Below, piece after piece: positions 38,301 through 53,300 of a stretch of 64,000 nt of DNA. Origin of the DNA: Sipunculus nudus (taxonomy: Eukaryota > Annelida > Sipuncula > Golfingiida > Sipunculidae); the NCBI GenBank assembly GCA_026874595.1, contig CM049314.1, forward strand, positions 57,212,300-57,276,299, read 5' to 3'. The number at the start of each line of letters is the position of its first letter. The first letter of the stretch is position 1. The notes below the pieces were generated by a model that did not search any database, was not told where the DNA came from, and saw only the letters and a program-made list of their open reading frames with translations. The position numbers and the translations under genes are program-made.

Positions 38301-41300
38301 TTAACACTACATTGGTTTATAGGCAGTGCCATGACCATAGAACATTACACACCAATTTATAGATTTTTTCCCAAATGGAAATCTTGAATTTCCAAACTAG
38401 TTTATCTCTATATGTTCTATTTTTCCAAGCCCTTAACCAGTTTTATAACATTCATTTCCATGGAAACTTTCCTTTATCTGAAATTATAAATGGTATATTG
38501 AACAGGATTAAAGGAAATGTTGAAAACCAGATTGCTCATGCTGCATTATTTATGGAGGTGAATACATGACTCAGACTTTGTAACCACTCCGATTTATTAG
38601 GTTGATATGGTCAACTTAGAATGGTGATTCCAGCGATATGCTGAAAACTGTGATGCAGTGGGCATTCACACAGTTGCTACAGTACCAGTGTATACAACTT
38701 GAATCTAAATATTGCGCTTAGAGTGAGGAATGCACACAACAGAGATGTGAATGAACCAACCATTGCATAAATCCCATCCCTGTGGTGGCTGTCAACTTTT
38801 CCTGTGGCCTGCATGACAAATCTGTCAGTCGCAGAACCTATCGGAGACATGCTTGCCACCAGGTAGAATAAGAAGACTATAAATGTGTTTCCTCTCTGAC
38901 TTTTACACTGAAGTTTTTGATATGACTCAGGCTGCCATTCTGAGATGGTCAATAAAAGTCTTAATAATCTTAGGGACAAAACTGCTGTCACATTGTTCAG
39001 TTTTAAAGACTTTTTATGTGATACCATGGTTAATATGTCAGTCATGTTTTAAAAACCCTCTTGTTGTAGTCTTTTTTCAGGTATCCAAAGATCCATTTGT
39101 TTAATAAACTCCCAATGAAGGGTGTGGTCACTTAGGCATGTTATTCTGGCCTCATCTCTGCAGTTATGGATCCAACCACCTCCTAAAGCTTTGTATATAG
39201 ATTTGAAATATGTACAATAAAACCTCCTGTTAAAGAAATTAAAATCAAATACCCCACTTTTGCCAAAGTTTAATGCTAAGAATTCCAAGATAAATTATTA
39301 CCATATAATAACCTGTTTGTATCAGTCCTTCAGTAAGTTAAAGCTTTACCACAAGTACCTTCGAGTTCGACACAATGAGGTTGGAGGTTATTTTAATTTA
39401 ATTTTGTTTCCTGAAGAACACATTTGTGTAATGAAGAGGTAATTAAAACAATTTATGTTATACTTAACATGAGGTACCAGTGAAATGAAATAATTTAAGT
39501 TTTGCCATGGTAATTTTAGAATATTATATAAAACTCAAAATGATAAGCACTGTTAAATGTAATCGATTAACTACAGCAGATATATGAACTTTGACTGTAA
39601 AGGTTTGATTTTTTCAGTTTATAACAACCTGGTACTTGTACAATTATATTGTTGTAAATGATTGGGATGTTGTGCTACATTGATGTCTCTTGTTTTTTTA
39701 TATATATATTTAGTTGTTTGTAACAACTATGCTTCTCAGGCAGTGGTTATACACTGCAGTCTTGCCAGATCTCCTTTGTTTTAACCGCTGCTTTGTATAG
39801 CAAGGTCTCTGGGTTACACCACCAGGGCTGGAACAGGGCAGAGAATTTTAATCAGACCATTGAGAGCATAGTACCTCATTGTGCATCCAGCTCCAAATTT
39901 TAAACATGCGACACCCACTCTTGTTGATATGATTACACCAGTTCTGGCACAGGGCCAAGAGTCAGACCAATGAGAGCAGATGTCACATGTTTAAAATTTG
40001 GAGCTGGATGCACAATGAGATACCTTGCTCTAATTGGTCTGATTATAATTATTTGCCCAGTGCCAGGTGGAACCCATAGACTCTTGATATACAAAGCAGC
40101 GGTTTGAACAATGCAGATCTGGGATGACTACAGTATTTAACAGCTGGTTGGGGGGTAAGTGTAACATCCAGTACTAATTCTTTACCATGTTGGTGATCAC
40201 TCTGGTTCTTTTTATCTTTGGGTGGTGGATTATTTTCATTTTTCATATGTTATATTCTGTGTTTATCAATCTTATTTTTTTCTCTCTTTTGAATGTATTT
40301 CATTTGATTGAAAAAAAAATTGCAGTGATGCTTTTTATTTTAATTTGGAATACCAGATATAGTGCAAGATTTCCCCTGCTGTATATTTAGATCCAAACTG
40401 GATATATTTAGCATTAATGAAGCTTAATTCAGTGACTGTTTTTTATTTAAAGTTTCTGCAGAAATTAGTTCAGCTGACCTTTTATATTATTTACATATGT
40501 TCAAATAAATGTGATTTTTCATTTGCGATGAAAATGTCCGATGCATCAAATATTGTTTTGCAGATAAATTCTTTTTAAATTATAGAAACGAAATTGCTTA
40601 CTCTTTTTCTAGGTACCAAAAGATGTAAAATGTCTTTTATGAACACCAAAACCTTTGTTTGACTTATTCCTTCAGTCCATAGCTGCTGCCATCTGTTGTG
40701 CAAAAGGGAACTAAAAAAGTGATTGTATGTGAAAATATTTATTTGTGAAAAATGTATTGTTCCTTAAATAGAAATACCAAAAAAAAATCACGAAAACCTG
40801 AATGAAATCATATGCTTGCTTTTATTATGAAATTATTAATGAGATATATTTACAAGCATAATATAAAGTGAATGTTAATATTATAATGTTTATTTTATGT
40901 ATTTGAGCACATAAGTGCCACTGCAAGTACTTTTTTCTTGTTTTTAGCAAAATTTGTTGTTTGACAAGTTCAGATGTGTATTTCAGTTATAAAATTAATG
41001 ATTTATTAATTTGCTTTCACTAGGGCAGAGTTGGCATCCCATGCTTGAGATATAGCAGAGTGATCCAATTTTCTGAATAAAAATTTATATTTTATTATAG
41101 TACATGATGTTTTATCATTGTGGTATTTTCAGGCCGCATAGGGACGCCACACTTTATGGCACCCGAAGTGGTGAAGCGAGAACGTTACGGTAAACCGGTT
41201 GACATATGGGGTACCGGTGTCATGTTGTATATACTGCTGAGTGGCACGCTGCCTTTCTTTGGGACCAAAGACAGATTATTTGAGATGATTGTCAGAGGGG

Positions 41301-44300
41301 CGTTCACAGTGAGTACCACAGTGGAGGGTTGTGGGATATGTCGCTCAATTTAAATCACGATATGTTGCTCGTTGCAGATGATATTCCCTATATATTGCAA
41401 TATTTAAATATTGACTAAAGAAAGTGTGCTTGTCCAGTATATGTGTCAAGTTTCCTTTCAAATATTCCTGTTGAGAAATAATTAAACAAATTGAACTTTC
41501 TGATGACATGAAAAGTTAAAACCTTTATTAATCGACAGGTTTCCATTCAGCAGTTGCTTTTTTCTATAAACTAAGCTTTAAATAGCGTGGTGCATTTTGC
41601 AGTATAGTATGGTCTGTATATTACAAAATATATTGAAAATTGTGATTGACAATTAGAAAAGAAAGCTTAACATGAACATTATGTATTGCCAGAAAAAAAA
41701 ATTCTGTTGATAAACTTCAGGCCTATGTTGTCATGATAGTGCAATATATAATTTTGAAATAATTTGTTACAAAGAAAACTTTTTTTTATAGCTTGTTAGT
41801 TGTAAGAGTTAAAAGGGATTCTTTCTCATCCAAAGTGACAGATCTTTATGAATTCAGACATTTTAATAACGATGAATATATTTGTAGTTCTCAATTAATT
41901 GTTGATGAAAGTGCTAAGTATATAGAGAATTGGCTTTGATAATTAATGATTATGATTATGATGATGAGGCATTGATGTAGCAGCTATGTACAACTAGCTA
42001 TTATGACTCGTTAATAAGGTATATTACCATCCTATGTTAATAATTAAATCTACATAACGATCCACAAATCAGAGTAATGGCTATATTTGTCATACTTAGA
42101 ACTTTGATGTCAGCTGAGACATTGAGAGACCTTGATTGTTATGGTTATTTACGATGTATGATGTTTATACAGATGAAGGGGAGGCAGTGGGATTACATCA
42201 GTGACGAGGGTAAAGACTTGGTACATCGTATGTTAGAGCTTGATCCCAACCGACGAATGACGGTAGAGGAAGCACTAGCACATCCGTGGGTCAGGGTAAG
42301 TCATATTCACCTATGTATGTCAGTCCTTATTTTTCTATATATCTGTATGTTTGCCATTGCTTGAGATAAATATTAAAATATAAATTCATTCAATTTATAC
42401 ATGGTTTTCTGTTAACATATCTTTTTGACTGAAGGAAAGGGATGGTTTGCAGTGTATTTTGCTTGATATTCAAGATCACTATGTGTCAGAAACGGCTGTT
42501 GGTGGTGTTACCTGGTGGAAGTTTTTTGTACTATAGTATAGCACAATCAGAGAAGAAATTATTTATCAATATGAAGGTAATATGTGGGTTTTGTTTATAA
42601 ATTAGAAGTTTTCTTATTGGTTTATATGGTTATATGTAAACTAAATGTGGTAGATCAAGGGAAAGTGGTACTTTTGTTTTTTGTCGCTTACCAAGCAAAA
42701 GCCCAATCATTCATGCAGTTAAATTTAATTAGTCAGGAACTTTATCCGTCTTATTTTTTACAGCTTTCCAGATTTTCTCCGTGTTTCACATCCTATTCAT
42801 ACAACTCTGTAAATACTTTAAGTTTTACATTCCAGTAATCAGTATTTCTCTTACAGTCACCTTCATGTATCTGTACTTCTTCTGTCTCTTTTGATTAAAT
42901 TTAGTGTTTTTTTCCCAGTTGCCCATTATTATTCAGTTCCTTCTTCTTGATATCTCCTCATAAATAATTACTCTCTTTTCTTAGATACAATGCTGTATTC
43001 ATTCCTATTTAACAGAACTGGTAAATTATGTTTACATCATTTTCCACTGTCTTTAATTCTGGGATTGGCAAGGAGTTATCATTTAACAGACCTGCCATCT
43101 GGTGTACAAACTTGTAACCAGGATTATATTAGTTGGCTTAAGACTCAACAGGGGGCACATTAGTCTTGTGTTTGCTATTGCTTAAAATAAGTGATTTATA
43201 TTTACATTCATGTTTCACTTCATGTTTGTAGGAGAAAGCCAAGACACCAAGGTTACATTTACATGAAACAGTAGAAGCTATGAAGAAATTTAATGCCAGA
43301 AGAAAACTTAAGGTAAATAAATTCTTTCACACTGAGGACCAGTCATTTACTGGTTTTGTACCAACTTTTTTCAATATTTTTCATACTTCATCATGCAAGA
43401 GAGATATAAATTTGTGAAATACTATTAAAGCCAAAGGGTCCATGGGTCCAGGGTCAGGATATGACCTTATGTTTAACCCATTTATATTGAACAGTTGAAG
43501 TTCTGCCGTCTTAGGGTCCACCAGGGACTCGTAGGTGGGAAGATGAAACCTTGATAGAACATAGGGATGCACTCTAATATAGTTAAAAAATTCTTGTCAG
43601 TGAAGGCTTTCCATGCCTATGGATGCGAGAGCTGTTTGTAAGTCGATGTTAACATCACAAAGATGTCACAAAGGTTGGTTTGTGTATATGACATCACATT
43701 AACTGACATCATCAGCTGGAATTGCTGCATCTCTGTTCCCCAGTGATGAATTTATTGCATTCATTGCAAAGTGTTCTGCCATATTTTGCATTTTTAGCTC
43801 AGCTGACTATAAGTCATCTGAGCTATAGTCATGGTCCATTGTCCGTCGTCCGTCCGTCCGTCGTGCCGTCCGTCTGTCCGTCTGTCTGTCCGTCTGGATG
43901 TCCGTCCGTAAGACTGGCACGTTTCGACACCGTTGGACCTACGAATCTGAATTTCGGCATACAGTTAGATGTCCCCATTATCTCCTACCATGCCAAAAAT
44001 TGGGTCAATAGGACTTCGTTCCTTTGAGATATTAAGGAAAAACCTCAATTTTTTATTAGAAATCTATTTTCACACTTCAGGACTGCCTAATATCAAAACC
44101 ACTCATCTGGTTTTCTTCATATTTACCATAAATATTCCTCTATATAGTTCCTATGTACATGCCAGATATTAAGTCAGTATTTTATAATTTAAAAAAGTTA
44201 TGGGCCCAAACATAATGGACTTTGTAAAAAAATCAGGAAGATATAATGTCACTTAAGACCAAAAGTGTTAAAGGTAGGGACTTTTTTCCAGTAATACAAC

Positions 44301-47300
44301 TTTAATTAATCAAAATTTAATTGTATACCAAAAATTAGATCAAAATTTGTTAAATTTTTTTAAATATTGGCAAAAATATAAAATTGGTACCTTAAATTTT
44401 GCCCAACTTTGGCCATGGCACGTTTTTTTCCTGTAAGTACTGTGGATTTAATTTTCACACCATGTATACATAAGGATTTAATCTGTTAAATCTGAAATTT
44501 GAAAATAAAAGCTGCAAAATTAGGCTAGTTTTTGAATTTTTTTGGAGGCTCTTGTTGTATTCCCTTATATTGTCAAGCAGTCCACTTTGATGACTGTAGG
44601 TCATTCAGTGCACATCTCTATGCTCCCCAGGCTGTTGACATAATTTTAGATGTCCCCAAAATCTCCTACCATACGGAAAATTGGGTCATTAGGACTTTGT
44701 TCCTTCGAGATATTAAGGAAAAAAAACTCTGTTTTCCATAAAAAAAAAGCCATTGTTACACTTCAAGGCTGCCTAATATCAAAACCACTGATCTGTTTTT
44801 GATCGTATTTAGTATTCACATTCTTTTATACATTTTCTATGAACATACCAAAAATTAGGTCAGTATTGGGTATTATTTTGAAGTTATGGGCCAAAACATA
44901 ATGCAATTTTTAAAAAAATCAGGAAATATATTTACTCACCTAACATGAGAATAGCTGAACCTAGAGACTTTTTTTCAGGAATATAACTATATTTAATCAA
45001 GATTCAAATGTTTACCCAAAATTAGATCTGAATTTTGCAAATTTTTCAAGTTATTAGCATAAATAAAAAATCAATACCTTAAATTTTGTCCAACTTTGGC
45101 TCTGTTGATTTAATTTTCCCAGCATATATGCATAAGGATTTAATCTTTTAAAATCTGAACATTCAAAAGAAATTGATTGGAATGAATAGCTTTTATTCAT
45201 GTTTTCATACACCATGTCAAGTGTTGTTTACATCTAGCCCACCTAGTAGTACAGCCTTCACTTGCATTATGTAACCCACCCCAGGCAGCTTACCTTGGCC
45301 CAGCTTGGCCACTACTAGCAGGCTTCCCCTTTGCCCTGCACTTATCCCCCCCCCCCCCCAGCTGGTGCATAAACTAGATGAATGTTATAATTTTTCTGTA
45401 TTTTATTTTATTCTTGGACATGCTACATTTTAGATTTTGTATTGTACCACCAGGGTTACAATGATTAAATTTACTTTTCAAAATTACTTTTATTTTATTT
45501 TGGTGAATAAAATTAGGCATGTCCTGAAAACTCCAATGTGCAAAACTTTTTATTGTGATTCAAGGAATATTCTTGTAGATGCCATGTTGTGGCATTATTT
45601 TCTTTTAAAATCAGTTTAAACATTTATGATTTAAAAATAATAAAATATATGTGTATGCATAATATGACCCAATGTTTTTTACTATGTATATATAATGATT
45701 GCAACTTTTGCAACAATTCTAATATTTTAACTTTTATTTTCAGGTTTTTTAATTAAAAATTTATAAACCTGTAAATAAAAAAAATGATTCAGATAAAAAC
45801 TTCTTAATGGAAAAAGTGGATCTGCTTAAAAAAATAGGATTATATTTAAACTTAAATGCATTATTCTCTTGAAAGTGAAATAAAGGTATTAGTCCATTCT
45901 GTCCACTTGCCTGTCCAACTATAAATTTTCGTATGCAACACAGTATCTCAAAACTTTTACTGTTTTTCTTCATGACAGTCTTGTCAGAGTATTAGTTTGC
46001 AATCATATATTTAGAACTTTACTATAACCAAGTAGGAGGGCCCCTTTCCCCACAGCTTTTCATATTCTTATATAAATGAAAAACATTACAATAGAATATT
46101 TCTACATCCACCTTCGTGCTGCCCTCACTTTTCCCTTCTCTGAACCCCATCCCAAAGTCAGCCTCAGTAAGCAAGAACAAGATGAATCAGATATATTCAT
46201 ACTTTAATATTTTGTATAACTATTCGTCCATAGGTACCTATGTACATGCCAGAAATTATGTCAATATTGTGTAATATGTAGACATAGTGGGCATCACAAT
46301 AATGTACCTTGTCAAGACTAAAGAGATATTGTGTCATACAGTCACATATTCATAAATCACTTCATCAGCATAGTTAATCATAACATCATATCTGTCAAAT
46401 TGAACACTTGCAGACTACCATACACTTTAGATCCTTCAACAAATAGCCTTATCATCATTCTACTACTGCTTATTACTGCTGTCATTGCATTCATATTTGC
46501 TCAAATATATCACAATTTTCAACCCCTCCTAAATAAATAAAAAATAAACCACTTTATTTGACTCTATTAATCCATCAGTCAGGTAATTTCATTTATCATT
46601 TACTTACATATTACATTACATTCCTTTATAATAGCCCAACATGTACATGATATTCATAAGCTTTATCGACTCGATATAGTATCACAGTGGAGAAACATTT
46701 ATAGTCCAATCACGATCAGCTGAGCGCTGTGACCCATGGGTCCCTTGTTTTTTTCTCATACAATTTTCAGAGCAAGGTAAGACAACTTCATTCACTTGGC
46801 AGCCGGCAGACAAGCACCTGTAACCTTTGGCCTAGAATGTTTAACTGTGTCTCATTTGTATAAAAAAAAATCCCGGAATAACCTGCAGATGGGGATACTG
46901 GTACAGACTAAATGTATTCTGTTTAGGAGAGTCGCCCAAATTATGCAAATTTTGTGCTCTTCAGGTGATTGACTGTTTACATTGCCAACAGTATTTAATT
47001 GGTTTCTTGCGACTTACCTGCTCATTATTGTTCATTGATTGAATATGCAAATAAGGTCACATTGAGTTCATGGTTAGTTCAATTATGGTTCCCTTCATCC
47101 CCATTGATGACTCATGGAACCACCCTTCATAAAACAGAATAAAAAGAAAAACACTAATACTAAAGAAAATTATGGTCAGACATACAAATACTTACAGGAC
47201 TTCTCCTTGCAACAGGATGTACTATTTCTCAACCAATAACTTGAACATTTTGTACAATGTGAAGGAGTGTCCAGCAGGCAACGTTGCATTATGGCATCCT

Positions 47301-50300
47301 GTACCAGCTTGATGGCTTTACCCTTAATTTAGTTAAAAAAGCTATCTGTGGCATATTTTGAGAATATTCTTCCTTATTATAAAATAAGTTTTGTTTTATT
47401 TGAGAAAACACCATAATGGATGAAAAGTAAATATATACAGTTATTATTTTCTGCAAGAGTTTAGCAAAGAGTGAACCTTATTACATAACAGAATACATAA
47501 AGAGCCTTCTTGAAATCAATTGCTGGTTGATTTGAGTGGCCTGGTTGACCTAAGACCATTGACCTCTTGGTGTTGTCTAAATATATATAGCATCCCCAAC
47601 TTTGCCCTGCCCTGAAATCCAAACCGACAGGTCATTTTCTTGGTTGATTCACTCCTGTTGTTATCGCTTTAACATTGAGGTTACTGTTTTAATAATATTA
47701 CTTAAAAGTAAAACATAAATGATGAGAAATACAAACAAAAAGGAATTTATATAATTTTTTGAGTGATACATCTACATATGTGTATCTAAATGTCACGGGG
47801 ATTGACATGGTCAGGTGACAGAGCTTGCATGTCATAGCAGTGGCAGTGGGACATTCCTGCCGGCTTGTTGACAAAATATCTATTTTTTTATATTATGTAA
47901 AAGAGAATATATAAATTATGCGAACTAACAAACACCAACTTAATATATGCACCTCTATGCCTCGGGGATTGACATCGTCAAGATGACGGACCTTGCGCGG
48001 CATTGCAGTGGCGGTCAATCATTCAAGCTGGGATATTGAAGATTTACAAAATATGTCTTCATTGTTTTATTAATATTATTTCCAAGAGAACATATATGAT
48101 TTATGAGAAATAACAAGCACCAACTAAATATATTTTATTGAATGATACATCCACATACGTGTCTGAATTCCATGAGGATTGGCATAGTAAAGGGACAGAT
48201 ATGCACGGCACTGCCGTGGCGGCATACTAAAGAAGTACCGTCTAGAATTTGGCTCTCAGACTTAATAAGCATAATTTATCAAGATTTTATGATTATTAGG
48301 TTATATACATGACAGAATTTATCATTTCCTTTTTATACATCAGATCAATAATATAGTTCACTTGAATCAGCCTTTTGGTTTATTTGGATTTATTTGTTTT
48401 GAGAGCACTAGGTTTCTAACTTAAGCCATTGCTTTAGATAAAGAATATACTGTCGCGATCCCATTAGGAAATCAAACTCCATACAAAGCTGTTTAAAATT
48501 CTTTTTCACAGTAACCTCCATGGAGATATACCTTTCCAATTAAAATTTCTGAGAATTCTGTCAGGAATAAGTGTTATATTGCCCACAGTTATATAGTTGT
48601 AGCTAACTTTTTTGTTGTGATTATTCTCAGCAAAAAGTAAGTAGGTGATTATCCTGGCTGATAAACAAGCAGTCCCATCATTAGCTAGCAGACATACATT
48701 TTTTAAGTATGAAAAAATTGTCAGATATGGGGATGCAAACCCTGCATGGAAGATGGTCTTTAAGTTGGTGCCTTGGAATGTTAATTAATCCTGTGTTATT
48801 CCTGGAAACTCTTTCATTGGAAAAATTTTGAAAAACACCCGTAGACATTGTGTTATTGCTGACAAAAAGTTTTTACAAACACAACGAACAACAACCTCGG
48901 CCTCCCATGCTCAACGTTGAATTACTGACACCTTGCAGGGAAATGGCTTGTAGAACGATGTCATTGTCCTCTGTGTTGTCATAACTCACACTCCAAAGAT
49001 GGCTGTATGGTCACATGCTACGTCCTTGTGTAAACAAACATGCCATAAAAACCCATAAAGTGCTCACTCATCCCTGGGTTAACAACGCTTAGATTAACAA
49101 CTAAAATTAATCACTAGGAGATATTCACATAACCAGCCTATATGGTAATTTCAATAACATCCACGATACTGTTCTTCAGATATCTTATGGACACACACAC
49201 ACACACATAGAAATGAGGGAATACATAGACCCTTGCTTTGTGCGGGTTGACGATGAAAGCAAAAGCTGGACTAATCTATTCAAAGAGAATGCCACATAAA
49301 TCTAAGATGAGAATGCAGCAAAAAATACCGTTCACTGCTCTAACATTTATGTTTTATTTATTTATTTTTCTGGTGAGGCAATGGCAGTCATAAATATCTT
49401 TAATTGGCTTAAATGTTTTATATACAATATACAGTTTCAATATATCTCATAAAGTCTCTTGATTTATGTCCTACTTTATAGGAGCACGGCCACATGAAAT
49501 AATGCTGTATGAGGGATTTGCAGGGGATACAAATTCTAGCTTTCTATATTTACTTTTTTATTAAAGTTATGGGGTGTTGTAAGGTCTTAGGCCATAGCAA
49601 ATTTGAAAAATTTGTTTCTTGGTGCATGGGGATCGATTTTTCGACAAAAAATGGTATCTCTCCTGTTAGTGGGAAGTGATTTGTTGACAGGAGACGAACA
49701 AATGGTAAAAGGTATAGAAATTCAATAAAAGGTCCTGCCTTTCAGAAGGAAGTGAGGAAAGGTCATAAAAATGTCTGTACAATTTATAACATGATTGTAT
49801 TATCTCATGTTTCTGTTAGTAAAAGAAATAAAGGTCACCCAGTAAAATGCTACAAGAATTACTGTTTATTGCAGTGATGGAAAATCATGCATACCACCAT
49901 TGGACATTGTGTACATAGTAGAATTTACAGTCATAGAAATGTCAGAAGATCCAGTAATGGCCTACAGGGTTTCATGCTTTTATCAGCCAGGTCAAATGGT
50001 CTTTGTGTTTCCACTCTAGCTTGTCTGTTTGTCATTCCACAAGAAGGTTCAAGAAGTTATTGTTAAATATAAGTATATTGTGGACATGTTATTTTTAGCT
50101 CAGCTGACAATAAGTTATCTGAGCTTTAGCTGGACGTCTGTTATCAGAGCATGTTTTGAAACGTTAGACCTTAAAACCCAGTGTTCGGCCATTTACCAGT
50201 AGATATCCCCTTGTTCTCCTGCGAAACCTGAAACTGGGTCACTGTGACCGTACTTCCAAGATATTAAGGAAACATCTCTGTTATCCAGTAAAACCTGTTG

Positions 50301-53300
50301 TTACACTTCAAAACTGCCCACTATGAAAAGCGCTGTTGTTAATCTATTCATATTTGATATAACTATTCACAAATACAGTGAACTCCTGCATTACGACCAC
50401 CCCATTAACACGACCACCCTGCTAACATGACCACTTTTCTTGGTCCAAGAATTATCTAATATAAATTATCATATAAAAAACTTCGGTAACACGACCATCC
50501 CGCTATTGCGACCAATGACCACCTTTTTTGGTCCTGACCTTCAGATGAGCCCCTGTATCACAACCACTGATCCGTGGTGACCGCGGCCCGTTGAGCAGGT
50601 GACATGCTCATACTCAGCTAGGTCTTAGATAATAGCCAGTGATTAATTAGCCAGGCACCTGGGAGAGCCTGCTTTTCTCTGCCCAGCCATAGTTAGGCTT
50701 GTTTATTATGCTGCCCAACCTGTTAGCCAAACTATACGCATCAATAGATATTGGAATCCATGGTCTGTTACATTGTTTGTTGAGTACGGCTGTCATATAT
50801 TAGCATTTAACATACTGATCAAAAAGGAGTTTGGCAAACATAACTAACACCACACGCATACATTCAGGTGAGTAAAGTAAAACTGACAAATCACATTTCA
50901 ATGATCAAGCAGGAAACATATAAATAACACTTAGAATTCGATGTGTTTATTCTGTTCTCACTACATGTTCGACATCAGACCATCTTCGTGTTAAGATAAA
51001 TGCTGTGAGAATGACTTCAACGCCAACTCGTAAAAAAACCTTAAGAGCTCAGCCTCATGGAGAAGATAGAACTCATCAAGAGACCCGAGACTCAGCCCGG
51101 TACAAGTCAAAGAAAACCAGCCACTCAGTTTGGGATTTTAAACAGGAACAACAACTAAACATTTACTTGAAATACCCATATTATCACCTGCGTTAATATT
51201 GGCAGACAAATGTACAAGCATCTCGCTAACACGACCACCCCGCCAACACGACCACTTTGCCTGGTCCCGCAGGTGGTCGCGCCAGCAGGTTTTACTGTAT
51301 ATCCTATAGACATGCCAGACATTGGGCAAAATTGTACAAGTCTTTGAAGTTTTGGCCCAAACATAATGCACTTTGTAAAAAATCAGGAAATATATTAACT
51401 CACTATACATGATAATTTGTTTAGCTAGAGAGCTTATTTCAAGCATATATCTATATTCCACTTAGTATTAAAGGAATACCAGAAATTAGATCAAAATTTT
51501 GTAAATTTTTTAAGTTATAAGCTTTAACTATGACAGATCTTTTCCTCTATGTACATTCGCTTTTATTTTCACATGATGGACAGATAAGAAATCTGAAATT
51601 TAAAAGGAATTGCAAAGAAAGGGTAGCTTCTATTCAAGTTTTCATACACCTTCTGATACAGCCATTAACCCGGTCTAGTGGTCTGCAGTGAGAGATGCAG
51701 CCCTCAGCTATGTTATGTAACTGCTTCACTCCAGTTATCTCCCTTGACTCAGCTGATGTAGGCTTCCCATATAATTATATTATATTATTCTCCTATATTA
51801 TTCTTCTGAATATAAATTTCAGTATTAAATTATAGTTGATGTAATTAGCATTATAATTTTGTTTCTATCTGATCCAACCAACAATGTGTATACCTGATTT
51901 GAAATCAGAGGAATTTTTTAATCAAATTTATTAAATCTTCCATTAGTTAATATAATACTAAAATCAAGCATGTACTAAAAACTCCAAAGTACAAAATGTT
52001 TTTTAATGATAATTCAAAGAATAATCTTGAAGATATCATGTTGTGGCATTATGTTTAAAAGAAAATTGATTTCAATTAAAACATTTTGTGATTTTAAATA
52101 TATATGTATGCATGTATATATGTATTTGACTTAATGTGAGCCAAACTAAGGATAAATAATGATGCAACTTACAATACTTAATTAACTGATATTTTCATAA
52201 GTTTTTAAAACAAATTTATAAAATTTATAAATTTAAAAATAAATTGAATATGGTAAAAATTATACATGTAAAAATGGATATGCTAAAAAATTCTTATTTC
52301 TTCCTTATTTAATCATTAAATGGTTTCAGGGTACAAGTTTCAGGGTACAAGTTTCATCTGCAGTTACACACTGCAGATGCCTAATTGTCTCATTTAAACT
52401 TGCTTATGAAATAAACTTTATGCTCATTTGAAAATGGAAAATTTTAATTATTTTACAGCATTTTTTTTTCAGTTAATAAATTAAATGTGCATTATTATGC
52501 TTCATCTCATGTCCATGCATTATTCTGGGTCCATAATTTGCTGGGTTTTGTATGTTCACTGTGGTTTTTTTTTTACATGGATATAACATCTAGTCACTAA
52601 GCTCAAATACTAAAGCTTTTACAAATACATGTTTGTGATCATGAGAGGCAGCTTCTTCATCTTTCATGTGGTGCATAAAAATGCACTGTCAACACAACCA
52701 CTAGGATTTTATACAAATATTCTCATAATCAATTTCAGCTGTGTAGGTGATCTAGAGGGTTGACGCTGGTATGCAATCTCTGAGTGCTTACTAGTTTAGG
52801 TATAGTCATACCCTGAGAAGTTAAAGCCTGGATGTGTGATGATGATTATGATGAAGTGAAGTTGCCGATCGAGCTGCACTTTAGACTTAAGCAATTTTAA
52901 GGCTACATTTCTGGTGGTAGAACACTGTGAAAGCACCAAGTGAAGCTGTGACTGAGCTGGAAAGCAAGCTAGCCCAGCCATCTGTGCAGGCCCTTTTTGG
53001 TCAATATACACCAGAGCTTATGGCTGTAATTTTAGTCAAAGGGTTATCTGCTGGTTGTGCACCTTGCTGTGCCTGGCTCATATTCCAATAGACTACATGA
53101 TATATGTACACCTGATTTTGCATTGTATGCATGATGTGGCGTGGTATTGTATTTTGGCGCATACTTTGAAGTCATACGTTTAACTGCACTGTATCTATAT
53201 GATGTTTCAGTAAATACCAATACTGAACAGCTTGAATCAATAGCCAATTATTTCCCATTGATTAGTCTCAGAGAATAAAACTAAAAGCAGTCAAGCATAG

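Larger units (their letters stand above)
31311..41132 (+). other. CASK intron of 9.8 kb
   Basis: Donor gtgagt at 31311, acceptor gtattttcag ending 41132. 31311-33140 and 36370-39770 contain no supported gene or repeat (a possible - strand exon at 38677-38930 is discussed among the findings). 40110-41130 is AT-rich without visible structure. Repeats are listed separately. Confidence 0.8.
50095..52720 (+). mobile_element. Dominant repeat family, copy 5 (3' end lost, interrupted)
   Basis: Stem-loop head at 50096-50126 (arms slightly diverged: tagctcagctgac, aagttatctgagctt), no clear GTCC tract. Body resumes after the nested element with tatagacatgccagacattg, tgggcccaaacataatgcac-like text and gttttcatacacc. 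52320-52690 matches 19085-19460 of copy 2. The terminal cccttgtt is absent. Right edge approximate. Confidence 0.65.
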
